A stretch of 64,000 nucleotides of DNA from Propionibacterium sp. Lineage in GTDB: Bacteria > Actinomycetota > Actinomycetes > Propionibacteriales > Propionibacteriaceae. Location of the stretch: positions 62,001 through 126,000 of the forward strand of contig JAAYVB010000043.1 in the NCBI GenBank assembly GCA_012517405.1, in the 5' to 3' direction. The notes beneath the pieces are model-generated. The model worked only from the letters and a program-made list of their open reading frames with translations. It did no database searches and had not been told where the DNA came from. Positions 44,148 to 53,280 of the stretch are shown piece after piece (position 1 is the first letter of the stretch; each line of letters begins with the position of its first letter). The translations under genes and the position numbers were made by a program.

Positions 44148-46556
44148 ATGAAAATTGTTGCTATTGTGGGGACGAACGCCAGCTTTTCCTACAACAGGCT
44201 TCTTCTCAATTACATGCGGGAACACTTTTCGGGCCAAGCGGACATCGAGGTCTGCGAAATCCGAGATATCCCCATGTTCAACGAAAATATGCCGGATACC
44301 GACCCTGACAGTGTGAACTACCTGAGCCGGGCGATATCGAACGCCGACGGGGTCGTCATCGGCTGCCCCGAACACAATCACTCGGTGCCGTCGGCACTCA
44401 AGAGCGTCCTCGAATGGCTTTCGTACCGGCAGCATCCGCTGAACGGCAAACCGGTGATGATCGTGGGGGCCTCCTATCATCCGCAGGGTTCGTCCAGAGC
44501 CCAGATTCATCTCCGCCAGATACTGGATGCCCCGGGGGTCGGGGCACGCGTGCTGCCCGGAAACGAGTTCTTGCTCGGCAATGTGAAGCAGGCCTTCGAT
44601 GGCGAAGGCCGGCTGGCCGATCAGGCAACCGTCGCGTTCCTCGAGCAGTGCTTCGCAGACTTCGCTGACTTCGTGAAAAGTAGCCAGTCAGCGTCCACAT
44701 CAATGATCAAAGGAGACTCAACGATGTCACTCACGGACAGCACACACTGGGACGCCACCTACGATGTGATCGTTCTGGGCTTCGGCGGCGCCGGCGCGAC
44801 CGCCGCACGTTTTGCAGCCGATGCGGGGGCCAAGGTGCTCCTGGTCGATTCGGCCCCCGAGGGGCACGAGGGCGGCAATACCCGCGTCTCGGGGCAACTC
44901 GTCTGCTCTACCGACGACGAGGACGCGATGCGGGTGCATTACCACGGCCAGACCGCGCCGATGGACCTCGACGACGACATCGTCAACACCTATGTCGAGG
45001 GCATGGCGAATATGAAGCAGTATTTCAGGGAATACCTGGGCGTGGAACCCGTCAGTTCGAAGCAGCTGTTCAAGAAACTGATGCCCGACCACGAGTTGGG
45101 AATGTGGCCGGAATACCCTGAATTGCCGGGTGGTGAGACCATCGATATGCTGCTCGTCCACGAGGGATTCTTCGACGGCGCGCTGTGGAAGATCTTGCAT
45201 CAGAAGGTGGCCGAACGCCACGAGAAGATCGATGTCTGGTACCGCTCGCCGGCCCGTCATCTGATCAGGGCCGATGGCCGGACCATCGCAGGCGCCCAGA
45301 TCGAGCGTGACCATGTGCTGCGCAATATCCGTGCGCTGAACGGTGTCGTGTTGGCCACCGGAGGCTTCGAGAACAACGTGCGGAAGGTCCAGGACTTCCT
45401 CGGTGCGCCGCGGCTGGTGCCGGTCGGCGGCTTGTACAACAAGGGCGACGGGATCGACCTGGCCATCGAGGCCGGCGCTGACCTTTGGCACATGACCAAC
45501 TACGAGTCGCTCGGGCTGCAACACGGGCTGACGTTCGCGGTGCCCGAAGGCGAGCGGGGGCCGCTGCTCATGTTCGGATACGAGGCGCTGGCCGAAGGAA
45601 GCCTGCTGACGGTCGGCGACGACGGCAGCCGCTACTTCGCCGAAGACGTCGCCAACCGGCACGGGCATATCTATGACCACGGCTTGTGGCGGGTACCGCC
45701 GGCCCATGCCCACCCTCATCTGGTCTTCGACCAGGCCAAGTACGACGAGCTGGCGCAGGGCCCGCACCCGGAGGTTCTGGAACGGGTGGTGAAAGCCGAT
45801 TCCCTGGACGGTCTGGCCAAGCTCATCGGCGCCAGGCCGGAGGTACTCGCCAAGACGGTCGAGCGGTTCAACCTCTTCACCGAGCAGGGCGAGGACTATG
45901 AGTTCCACCGCAATCCCGCGACCATGCGCGCCTTCGACGATGGCCCCTACTACGCCATCGCCATGCTGCAGGTCATGCTCAACACCCAGGGCGGGCCGCG
46001 CCGCAACTCGCGGGCCGAGATCGTCGACCCGCAGGGGCAACCGATCCCGCATCTCTACGGCGCCGGTGAACTCGGCGGGGTGTGCGCGGGTCAGTATCAG
46101 GGCGGCCAGAATGTGGCCGAATGCCTGATCTTCGGCAAGATCGCCGGACAGAATGCTGCGGTGCCGAAGCCGCAACCCGTGGCCCAGGGCGGGCAGGCGG
46201 TGGCCGCGCCGGCCGGCTCGGGGCAGGTGTTCAGCACCTTCAAGAGCGACATCGGCGGCCGGCTGGATGTTCCGTTGGGCCCCAACCAGTACCTGGGGCG
46301 CAGCAACGCCGGCATGGGAGCCGAGATGGTGGTGCGGCTGACCGTCGATGATGCCGGAGCGATCCGCGACATCGAGATCGTCAGTCAGTCCGAGACCGGG
46401 CAGATAGCCGGCGAGGCGCTGAAGAAACTTCCGGAGGAGATGATCGCCCGCAACACCTACGACGTGGATGCGGTCTCGGGCGCATCCGTGTCCAGCAGAG
46501 CGCTCAAGGACGCTGTGAAGGACGCGCTCAGCCAGGTCCCGGCTCGCCAGCAGTGA
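44148..46556 (+). CDS. CrdB-like fused flavoprotein: NAD(P)H:FMN reductase + FAD_binding_2 + FMN_bind
   Basis: An 802-aa three-domain reductase. Residues 1-185 are a flavodoxin-like NADPH-dependent FMN reductase (IVGTNASFSYNR, GCPEHNHSVPSALKSVLEWL). After a Ser/Thr linker, residues about 204-680 are an FAD_binding_2 domain of the fumarate/urocanate reductase family (VIVLGFGGAGATAARFA, LYGAGELGG). Residues about 705-800 are an FMN_bind domain with the flavinylation motif DAVSGAS; Ser780 is the likely covalent FMN site. The position where fumarate reductases have a substrate-binding Arg (NRxGG) reads AGQYQGGQN, so fumarate is unlikely. The architecture equals CrdB of Vibrio ruber NADH:cinnamate reductase. 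No signal peptide: cytosolic. GGAGG lies 8 bases before the ATG. Confidence 0.88.
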   Translation: MKIVAIVGTNASFSYNRLLLNYMREHFSGQADIEVCEIRDIPMFNENMPDTDPDSVNYLSRAISNADGVVIGCPEHNHSVPSALKSVLEWLSYRQHPLNGKPVMIVGASYHPQGSSRAQIHLRQILDAPGVGARVLPGNEFLLGNVKQAFDGEGRLADQATVAFLEQCFADFADFVKSSQSASTSMIKGDSTMSLTDSTHWDATYDVIVLGFGGAGATAARFAADAGAKVLLVDSAPEGHEGGNTRVSGQLVCSTDDEDAMRVHYHGQTAPMDLDDDIVNTYVEGMANMKQYFREYLGVEPVSSKQLFKKLMPDHELGMWPEYPELPGGETIDMLLVHEGFFDGALWKILHQKVAERHEKIDVWYRSPARHLIRADGRTIAGAQIERDHVLRNIRALNGVVLATGGFENNVRKVQDFLGAPRLVPVGGLYNKGDGIDLAIEAGADLWHMTNYESLGLQHGLTFAVPEGERGPLLMFGYEALAEGSLLTVGDDGSRYFAEDVANRHGHIYDHGLWRVPPAHAHPHLVFDQAKYDELAQGPHPEVLERVVKADSLDGLAKLIGARPEVLAKTVERFNLFTEQGEDYEFHRNPATMRAFDDGPYYAIAMLQVMLNTQGGPRRNSRAEIVDPQGQPIPHLYGAGELGGVCAGQYQGGQNVAECLIFGKIAGQNAAVPKPQPVAQGGQAVAAPAGSGQVFSTFKSDIGGRLDVPLGPNQYLGRSNAGMGAEMVVRLTVDDAGAIRDIEIVSQSETGQIAGEALKKLPEEMIARNTYDVDAVSGASVSSRALKDAVKDALSQVPARQQ

Positions 46557-46573
46557 TGAATGCGGAGGATGCC

Positions 46574-47137
46574 ATGAAGTTGGTCGCCATCGTCGGCACG
46601 AATGCGGAGCTTTCCTACAACCGGTTCCTGCTGCAGTGGATGCGCACCCATTTCGCCGGAACCGCCGACATCGACGTGCTGGAGATCGGGCAGCTGCCGG
46701 CCTTCAACGAGGATCTGGTTACGGCCGAGCAGGACGAGGTGATGGCCTTCGCGCAGCGGGTGGAAGCCGCCGACGGAGTGATCATTGGCTGTCCCGAGTA
46801 CGACCATTCGATTCCGGCGGTGCTCAAGAGCGCCTTGGAGTGGCTGTCGTACCAGTTGGATTCGCTCAAGGACAAGCCGGTACTGATCGTCGGTGGTTCC
46901 TACGGCCCGCTGGGTTCGGCGCGTGCTCAGCTGCATCTGCGTCAGATTCTGGCCTCTCCCGAGATACAGGCGAACGTGCTGCCGGGCAAGGAGTTCCTGC
47001 TGGGCGATGTGCAGACGGCCATTGACAGTGAGGGCGAGTTGGTCGATCCTTCCGCTGTCGCGGTGCTGGAGGACTGCTTCGCCGACTTCGTGCGTTATGT
47101 GCAGGCTTTGCAGAGGGGATGGTCGCAGGCGCAGTGA
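46574..47137 (+). CDS. CrdA-like NAD(P)H:FMN reductase subunit
   Basis: A 187-aa flavodoxin-like flavin reductase closely similar to the first domain of the preceding gene (IVGTNAELSYNRFLLQWM; GCPEYDHSIPAVLKSALEWLSY; VLPGKEFLLGDVQTA). In Vibrio ruber Crd the single-domain partner CrdA pairs with the equivalent domain of CrdB; the same heterodimer is expected here. GGAGG lies 5 bases before the ATG at 46574, 17 bases after the upstream stop. An upstream in-frame ATG overlapping that stop is less likely. Confidence 0.85.
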   Translation: MKLVAIVGTNAELSYNRFLLQWMRTHFAGTADIDVLEIGQLPAFNEDLVTAEQDEVMAFAQRVEAADGVIIGCPEYDHSIPAVLKSALEWLSYQLDSLKDKPVLIVGGSYGPLGSARAQLHLRQILASPEIQANVLPGKEFLLGDVQTAIDSEGELVDPSAVAVLEDCFADFVRYVQALQRGWSQAQ

Positions 47138-47159
47138 TTCGGCATGTCACAGGCGGGAG

Positions 47160-48119
47160 TCAGTCGGGGGTTACCACGCGGTAGCTGTCGTCGACGAGTT
47201 CGAATGCGTCCGCCAGATTCGAGGACAGTTGAACGGTCCGCTGCCCGGAGATGAAGACGAACCCGATCTTCAGTCCGGGTGGGACCAGCTGCTCGGTGGC
47301 TTGCGCGCCGTTGAAGAAGGCGATGGTCGACCAGATCTCAGCGGTCGTCGACAGCGAGCTGACAGCGGTCACTGCGACCAGTCCGGTCTCCAGCGGATAG
47401 CCGGTACGCGGATCGAGGATGTGATGCCACGCGCGTCCTCGAGCTTCCAGTGATCGCTCGTAGACCCCCGAGGTCACCACCGAGCAGGCGGGGAGTGAGA
47501 GGACGCCGAGCGGTCGTCCGCGTTGCGCGAAGGGTGCCTGAACGCCGACCCGCCAGCGCCGGTCGGCGTGCGGTGCCGTTCCGAGCGTCAAGACATTGCC
47601 ACCCAGATCGATGACCCCGCTCGGCACCCCTTCGGCCTGCCAGACCTGCTTGATCGCGTCCGCGATCCAGCCCTTGGCTATGGCTCCGAGGTCGAGCTTC
47701 ATGCCGGGCCGGCCCAGAAAGACCGAGCTGTGAGCGTCGTCCAGTTCGATGCGATCCGGATCGCTCAGCTCACGGCAGCTGTCGATCGCGGTGCGTTCGG
47801 GGATCTGGGCGTCTTCGAACCCGATCCGCCACAGCTGAACCAGAGGGCCGATCGCCGCGTTGAAGCCGGCGCGGCTCCTGCTCACCAGCACCGCCTCCCT
47901 GACCAGCCGGTAGACGACCGGATCCACGGCCACCGGCTGGACGCCGGCCATCTGGTTGATGCGGGCGATCTCGGACGATGGGAGGTTGGCGCTGAGCCGG
48001 TTCTCGTAGTCGCGGATGAGAGCGGCGCCACGGGCGAGTTGCGCCTCCGGCCTGGGGTGCTCAACCGTCAAAGTGACACGAGTGCCCAAGGCGAAGTAGC
48101 TCCTGGTGGCTCGGGTCAC
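47160..48119 (-). CDS. apbE: FAD:protein FMN transferase, cytosolic type
   Basis: Attaches FMN from FAD to Thr/Ser in DxxSGA(T/S) motifs. 319 aa; LDLGAIAKGWIADAI, VIDLGGNVLTLG and DPRTGYPLETG are the family signatures. There is no lipoprotein signal or other export signal (MTRATRSYFALGTRVTLTV), unlike periplasmic ApbE, so it should act in the cytosol. Convergent with, and 22 bases from, the Crd-like pair whose FMN_bind domain is its obvious substrate. GTG start lies 6 bases after a -10 hexamer. Confidence 0.9.
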   Translation of the reverse strand: MTRATRSYFALGTRVTLTVEHPRPEAQLARGAALIRDYENRLSANLPSSEIARINQMAGVQPVAVDPVVYRLVREAVLVSRSRAGFNAAIGPLVQLWRIGFEDAQIPERTAIDSCRELSDPDRIELDDAHSSVFLGRPGMKLDLGAIAKGWIADAIKQVWQAEGVPSGVIDLGGNVLTLGTAPHADRRWRVGVQAPFAQRGRPLGVLSLPACSVVTSGVYERSLEARGRAWHHILDPRTGYPLETGLVAVTAVSSLSTTAEIWSTIAFFNGAQATEQLVPPGLKIGFVFISGQRTVQLSSNLADAFELVDDSYRVVTPD

Positions 48120-48125
48120 ACCTAG

Positions 48126-48131
48126 ACGTTA
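48126..48131 (-). promoter_or_regulatory. -10 hexamer, leaderless start of apbE
   Basis: On the minus strand TAACGT, 6 bases, then GTG at 48119. Confidence 0.5.
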
Positions 48132-48218
48132 GCCAACCGCACGCCGGCTTCCGAATCCGCTGTGGCAAGAACTCTTGGACGGGGCCCCTCGACATAGCGC
48201 CTCCACAGTGGCAACATT

Positions 48219-50168
48219 GTGCGCGTGAATATCTCTGGGGCTAGCCCCACGGTAGGCGAAATAGACGGTGCCGGTCCAACCCCTCACCCCCGGGTCCGGC
48301 AGGCTGCAGCCCCCGTCATTGGGGCGCTCGGCGTCGTCTTCGGCGACATCGGGACCAGTCCGCTCTATTCCCTACAGACAGCGTTCAGCGTCAACCACAA
48401 CGAGGTGCGGGTCACCGAACTGAATGTGTACGGCATCATCTCGCTGGTGGTCTGGTCATTGATCATCATCGTGACGCTCAAGTACATCGTCCTCGTGATG
48501 CGTGCCGACAACGAAGGCGAGGGCGGCATCCTCGCGTTGACCGCACTGCTGCGCGGCAAGCTGACCGGGACCAGATTGCGCAATACCATTCTCGCGATCG
48601 GGATGGTGGGCGCCGCTTTGTTCTTCGGCGACTCGCTGATCACCCCCGCCATTTCCGTGATGTCGGCCATTGAGGGCCTGCAGGTGGTCAGGCGAGACCT
48701 GCGGGTGCTGGTGCTGCCGGGCTCCGCGCTGGTCCTCGCCATCCTGTTCGCCGTCCAGCGATCGGGCACCGGCAAGGTAGGCCGCGCGTTCGGGCCGGTC
48801 ATGATCGTCTGGTTCATCTGCCTGGCCGTGCTGGGCATTCCGCAGATCGTGCAGCGGCCGACGATCCTGCTGGCCTTGTCACCAACGTATGCGATCCAGT
48901 TCTGGGTGGAGCGTCCGGGCATCGCCTTCGTGGCCATGACCGCGGTCGTGTTGACCATCACCGGCGCCGAGGCCCTCAACGCAGACATGGGGCATTTCGG
49001 TGCCCGGCCCATTCGCAAGGCGTGGTTCGGGCTGGTGCTCGGCAGTCTGCTGATCAATTACCTCGGCCAGGGTGCGATGATCCTGAGCGACCCGCACAGC
49101 ATCGACAACCCCTTCTTCAATCTGGCGCCCGCGTGGGCGCGCACCCCGCTGGTGGTGCTGGCCACCATGGCCACGGTCATCGCCTCGCAGGCGGTGATTT
49201 CGGGCGCGTATTCGATGGCCCATCAGGCGATGCGGTTGGGCCTGCTGCCCAACCTGCGGGTGGAGCACACGTCGAACAGCGAATTCGGCCAGATCTATCT
49301 GCCGGCCGTCAACTGGCTGCTGTTCGTCGGGGTCGTCGCGCTGATGCTCGGGTTCCGTAGCTCCACGGCGCTGGCCAGTGCCTACGGGCTGTCGGTCACC
49401 GGCATGCTGGTGACGACCACCGGGCTGCTGACTTTGATGGCGACCCGGATCTGGCGCTGGCCGTGGTGGCGTGTGCTGGTGCGGATCGTCCCGATCGCTG
49501 CGCTCGAACTGCTCTTCCTGGCGGCGAACGTCACCAAGATCGTGCATGGTGGCTGGCTGCCGCTGACCGCGGCCTCGATCATCGTCGTCGTGATGACCAC
49601 CTGGCTGAGCGGCAACTACTACGTGCTCGGACGCCGCGCCGAGATCGAAGGGCCGTTGCCCGACTTCCTGGACCGTATCAAGTCCACGGTCACGACCAGG
49701 GTGCCCGGTGAGGCCGTCTATCTGCACGCCAACCCGAATACGGCTCCGCTGGCGCTGAAGGAGAATGTGCGGTTCAACCGTGCGCTGCACGAGCGGGTCT
49801 ACGTCGTTCGCGTGAAGACCGCGTCGGTGCCCCGGGTCAGCGACGATGAACGTGTCTGCATCGATGAGTTCCCCGAGTACTACTCGGGGCTCTACCACCT
49901 GACCATCACGTTCGGGTTCAAGGAGATCCACGATCTGCCGCGGGCCATCGCGGCGATCGGCGAGCGGTTCCCGGAGTTGGGGATCAAACCGGACGAGATC
50001 CGCTACTTCGTGTCCGTCCTGACCGTGCGGACCGGCGGGCATTCACCGATGGCGACCTGGCGCAAACGGCTATACATCTGGCTGGTCCACAACGCCACGC
50101 CCCGCGGCGAGGCGTTCCGGCTGCCACCGAACCGCACGATGGTGATGGGCGGCACGCTGGAGATCTGA
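48219..50168 (+). CDS. kup: KUP-family potassium uptake protein
   Basis: Proton-coupled K+ transporter, 649 aa, about 12 membrane helices and a C-terminal cytoplasmic domain from about 500. Family motifs GALGVVFGDIGTSPLYSL, DNEGEGGILAL and ADMGHFG are clear. Two GTG codons compete for the start (48219 and 48225); an AACATT-like -10 suggests a leaderless message starting at one of them. Confidence 0.96.
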   Translation: MRVNISGASPTVGEIDGAGPTPHPRVRQAAAPVIGALGVVFGDIGTSPLYSLQTAFSVNHNEVRVTELNVYGIISLVVWSLIIIVTLKYIVLVMRADNEGEGGILALTALLRGKLTGTRLRNTILAIGMVGAALFFGDSLITPAISVMSAIEGLQVVRRDLRVLVLPGSALVLAILFAVQRSGTGKVGRAFGPVMIVWFICLAVLGIPQIVQRPTILLALSPTYAIQFWVERPGIAFVAMTAVVLTITGAEALNADMGHFGARPIRKAWFGLVLGSLLINYLGQGAMILSDPHSIDNPFFNLAPAWARTPLVVLATMATVIASQAVISGAYSMAHQAMRLGLLPNLRVEHTSNSEFGQIYLPAVNWLLFVGVVALMLGFRSSTALASAYGLSVTGMLVTTTGLLTLMATRIWRWPWWRVLVRIVPIAALELLFLAANVTKIVHGGWLPLTAASIIVVVMTTWLSGNYYVLGRRAEIEGPLPDFLDRIKSTVTTRVPGEAVYLHANPNTAPLALKENVRFNRALHERVYVVRVKTASVPRVSDDERVCIDEFPEYYSGLYHLTITFGFKEIHDLPRAIAAIGERFPELGIKPDEIRYFVSVLTVRTGGHSPMATWRKRLYIWLVHNATPRGEAFRLPPNRTMVMGGTLEI

Positions 50169-50194
50169 GCTGCGCCCCCGGGAGTTCCTCCTGG

Positions 50195-50713
50195 TCAGCC
50201 CCGGGACGAGCGCTCCCCGCCCTGCAGCCGGTAGCGCTCGCGGTCGCCGCTGGCAGCGATGCGAGTGAATCCGCAGGCCTCCAGGACCCGGATGGACGCG
50301 GCATTGTCCGCGGCAGTCTCACCGATGATCGTCGACAGCGACGGTTGCGCGAACCCCCACGCGACCAATAGTCGGACCGCGCGACCGGCGAATCCGCAGC
50401 CCCGGGCCGAGGGTGCCAGGCCGTAGCCGATCTCGGCGCTGCCGCGCAGATCGGGCGGGGTGTGGAAACCGGCGTCGCCCACCACCAGCCCATCGGCCAG
50501 CCGGACGATGAGGTAGATCCCGAATCCGGGTACCCAGTTGTCGATCCCGAGGCTGTCGCGCAGCATCCTCGCGGTCGCCGCGGTGTCGGCGTGCGGATAG
50601 TCGGCGACCGCCGGCAGCGGGCAGCGTCCGAGGGCGAGTTCTTGGGCTTGAGCCGGATCGACCGGAACCAGCTCGATCACGCCATCGCTGAGCGCTGCCA
50701 CGTCGCTGCCCAA
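50195..50713 (-). CDS. GNAT-family N-acetyltransferase
   Basis: A 172-aa acetyltransferase of the RimJ/RimL type: IYLIVRLADGLVVGDAGFH, the acetyl-CoA loop region EIGYGLAPSARGCGFAGRAVRLLVAWGF and the final SIRVLEACGFTRI. Start is uncertain: TTG at 50713 as given, or GTG at 50701. It lies 17 bases after aroD on the same strand. Acceptor unknown. Confidence 0.8.
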   Translation of the reverse strand: MGSDVAALSDGVIELVPVDPAQAQELALGRCPLPAVADYPHADTAATARMLRDSLGIDNWVPGFGIYLIVRLADGLVVGDAGFHTPPDLRGSAEIGYGLAPSARGCGFAGRAVRLLVAWGFAQPSLSTIIGETAADNAASIRVLEACGFTRIAASGDRERYRLQGGERSSRG

Positions 50714-50730
50714 TCAGTGCCGCTTGAGGC

Positions 50731-51504
50731 TCACAGATCGCGGCCGAGCAGGTCCATCACGGCAAGCACCTCGTCCAACGGGAGCTGGCCGGGGGCTGAA
50801 CCCTCGCCGCCCAACGTGGCGAAGGTGGCGCACGACCCGAAAACCTGCCCGGCCAGCCGCGAAATCACGCCCAGCGGTCCCATGGACATGGTGATCAGAG
50901 GCACCCTGATCGTTTGCGCGGCCACCGCGGTCGCCTCGAGCAGCGCAGCGACATCGGCAGGCTTGCGGGGCATCACGGCCATCTTCGCGATATCGGCACC
51001 CAGTGAAGCCATCGCGTCCAGCCCGTCGGCGATCGCGGTCGCGCTCGGCGTGCCATTGAAGTCGTGGTTGGACGCGATGATCGGCACCCGGTGCGCACGA
51101 GCCGCCTCGAAACACCTCTTGACTGCGGGATTCAAATACTGCACGTCGACCATGTCGACAGTGCCGGACGCGCAGGCATCGGCGATGATGTCGCGATAGC
51201 TGTCGCCCGGCGGATTCCAGTCGCTGCCCTCATGCTTGGTGCGTGGGGTGAACAGCAGCGGCCGCTCACCGATGATCTCGTGAATGCGGGCGGCCATCGC
51301 CACGACCTTCGTGTGGTCGTCACGAGAGGCGTAGCGGTCGACGCGCCACTCGACCATGTCGGTACGGCTGGCGGCGATGCGTTTCGCAGAGGCGATCAGG
51401 CTGGAATCGTGGGCGTCGGTGAGTGGGACGATCACTTTGGGGCGGCCGACTCCCAGCTCAACTCCCCGGATCGTAAGGACTGGTCGGTTGGCGGCTGCGC
51501 TCAT
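50731..51504 (-). CDS. aroD: type I 3-dehydroquinate dehydratase
   Basis: Third shikimate-pathway step through a Schiff base. 257 aa with EWRVDRY, the catalytic His in ASNHDF and the Schiff-base Lys in AKMAVMPRK. Type I is the class I dehydroquinase; many Actinobacteria use the unrelated type II enzyme instead. ATG follows a -10 hexamer by 6 bases. Confidence 0.93.
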   Translation of the reverse strand: MSAAANRPVLTIRGVELGVGRPKVIVPLTDAHDSSLIASAKRIAASRTDMVEWRVDRYASRDDHTKVVAMAARIHEIIGERPLLFTPRTKHEGSDWNPPGDSYRDIIADACASGTVDMVDVQYLNPAVKRCFEAARAHRVPIIASNHDFNGTPSATAIADGLDAMASLGADIAKMAVMPRKPADVAALLEATAVAAQTIRVPLITMSMGPLGVISRLAGQVFGSCATFATLGGEGSAPGQLPLDEVLAVMDLLGRDL

Positions 51505-51510
51505 GAGCCC

Positions 51511-51516
51511 ACGGTA
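51511..51516 (-). promoter_or_regulatory. -10 hexamer, leaderless start of aroD
   Basis: On the minus strand TACCGT, 6 bases, then ATG at 51504. Confidence 0.55.
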
Positions 51517-51573
51517 GCGGTCCGACGGCGGACGTGGAACCTTGGCGCGGTGCCAATCCGTAATACTTGAGGC

Positions 51574-53217
51574 GTGGTGGCGAATCTCGAGGTGCGGAAG
51601 GGAAAGGCTTGCAACTCCTGGCGACGCTTCGCAGCGATCGGCGGTCGGGTCGCGCTCACCGCCGTTGCGCTGATTCTGCAGATCGTGGTCTTCGCACTTC
51701 TGCTGCTGCGGACCAGTGAGATGTCCCCCTGGATCGGCACCATCTCGGACCTGATCAGCATCGGTGTTGTGGCGTTCATCCTCAACTCGCGCATGCAGGT
51801 CGAGTACAAGCTCGCCTGGACGATCCCCATCATGCTGATGCCGCTGTTCGGGGGAACGTTCTATCTGCTCTTCGGTGCCCGCACCGGCAGCCGGCGGCAG
51901 ATGCTGCGATACAGCGCGGCGCAGGATCTGGCGGCCATCGATCAGAAGTCGGCGGCCGGCGCGTTGACGGTGCTACCCGGTGAACTCAACGAGCAGCTGC
52001 CCGAGTTGGAGCCGGTCGCCACCGGCCGGCATCCGGTGGTCAGCATCGATCCGGACGCCGCCCGTCAGATCGCCTATCTCGAGTCGAGCGGACCCTTCCG
52101 GGCCTACCGGGACACCGAAACAACCTACTATCCGCTCGGCGAAGACGCTTTCGTGGCGATGCTCGAGGCACTCGAGAACGCCAAGCGGTGGATAGCGATG
52201 GAGTACTTCATCGTCTCCGACGGCAAGATGTGGCGGGCACTGTTCGAGGTGCTGTCACGCAAGGCGGGCGAAGGGGTGCAGATCTGGGTCATGTATGACG
52301 ATCTCGGATCGCTTTGGCACCTTCCTGACAACTTCGCCAAGGATCTGAAGCGCGCCGGGGTGCGCGTCCAGTCGTTCAACAAGTTGGGCCCCGGGCTGAC
52401 GCTGCGCTACAACAACCGCGATCACCGCAAGTTCACGGTGGTGGACGGGCTGGTCGCGTTCACCGGTGGCATCAATATCGCCGACGAGTACATCAATGCG
52501 ATCCAGCGGTTCGGCCATTGGAAGGACACCACGATCCGGCTGCGCGGGCCGGGCGCCTGGGGGATGGCGTCGCTGTTCTTCACGATCTGGGATCTGGTGT
52601 CCGGTGATCGCACCGATCTGGCCGCGCTGCATCCCAGCGAGGAGGAGATCGACGCGCAGCCCGGTGGGCCCGGGGTGGTCGTGAACTATGACGACACGCC
52701 GTTCGACGATCTCTCGTTGGGCTGGGCCGCCTACCGCGGAATGATGAGCCGGGCAAAGTTCCGGGTCGATCTGACCACGCCGTATCTGGTGCCGACCAGC
52801 GAGATGACGGCAGTCTTCGTAGCGCTTGCCCAGTCCGGGGTGCAGGTGCGGATCATTACCCCCGGCATTCCCGACAAGTCCTATGTCTACTCGGTGACGC
52901 GGTCGAACTATCGCCAGCTGGTCGAGGCCGGGGTGGCGGTCTACGAGTACACGCCAGGTTTCATTCACGCCAAGCAGATGATCGTGGACGACGACACGGC
53001 CATCATCGGGACGATCAACTTCGATTTCCGCAGCTTCTATCTGCACCAGGAGAACGCGGTGTGGATGTATCAGACCTCCGCGATCGCAGACATGTCTGCC
53101 GACTTCGAGGAGACGTTGGCCAAGTGCCGCCGCATCGACCTCGCCATGGTGCGCTCCACACCGTGGTGGCGCCGTGCGGGGTGGTTGGTGCTACGCACAT
53201 TCTCTCCGCTGATGTGA
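51574..53217 (+). CDS. cls: cardiolipin synthase (phospholipase D family)
   Basis: Condenses phosphatidylglycerol at the membrane. 547 aa: two N-terminal membrane helices (ALILQIVVFALLLL; WTIPIMLMPLFGGTFYLLFG), then two phospholipase-D catalytic motifs, HRKFTVVDG and HAKQMIVDD, each followed by the expected GG(I)N / GTINFD. Start GTG at 51574 with GAGG upstream; a TAATAC -10 is 7 bases before it, so leaderless initiation is also possible. Confidence 0.93.
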   Translation: MVANLEVRKGKACNSWRRFAAIGGRVALTAVALILQIVVFALLLLRTSEMSPWIGTISDLISIGVVAFILNSRMQVEYKLAWTIPIMLMPLFGGTFYLLFGARTGSRRQMLRYSAAQDLAAIDQKSAAGALTVLPGELNEQLPELEPVATGRHPVVSIDPDAARQIAYLESSGPFRAYRDTETTYYPLGEDAFVAMLEALENAKRWIAMEYFIVSDGKMWRALFEVLSRKAGEGVQIWVMYDDLGSLWHLPDNFAKDLKRAGVRVQSFNKLGPGLTLRYNNRDHRKFTVVDGLVAFTGGINIADEYINAIQRFGHWKDTTIRLRGPGAWGMASLFFTIWDLVSGDRTDLAALHPSEEEIDAQPGGPGVVVNYDDTPFDDLSLGWAAYRGMMSRAKFRVDLTTPYLVPTSEMTAVFVALAQSGVQVRIITPGIPDKSYVYSVTRSNYRQLVEAGVAVYEYTPGFIHAKQMIVDDDTAIIGTINFDFRSFYLHQENAVWMYQTSAIADMSADFEETLAKCRRIDLAMVRSTPWWRRAGWLVLRTFSPLM

Positions 53218-53267
53218 CGTTTCAGCTACGGTCGGGTAACGCATTGGGAGTGGAGCGCGGGTGCGCT

Positions 53268-53273
53268 TACCCT
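53268..53273 (+). promoter_or_regulatory. -10 hexamer, leaderless start of pgmB-like gene
   Basis: TACCCT, 7 bases, then GTG at 53281. Confidence 0.5.
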
Positions 53274-53280
53274 AGGTTCT

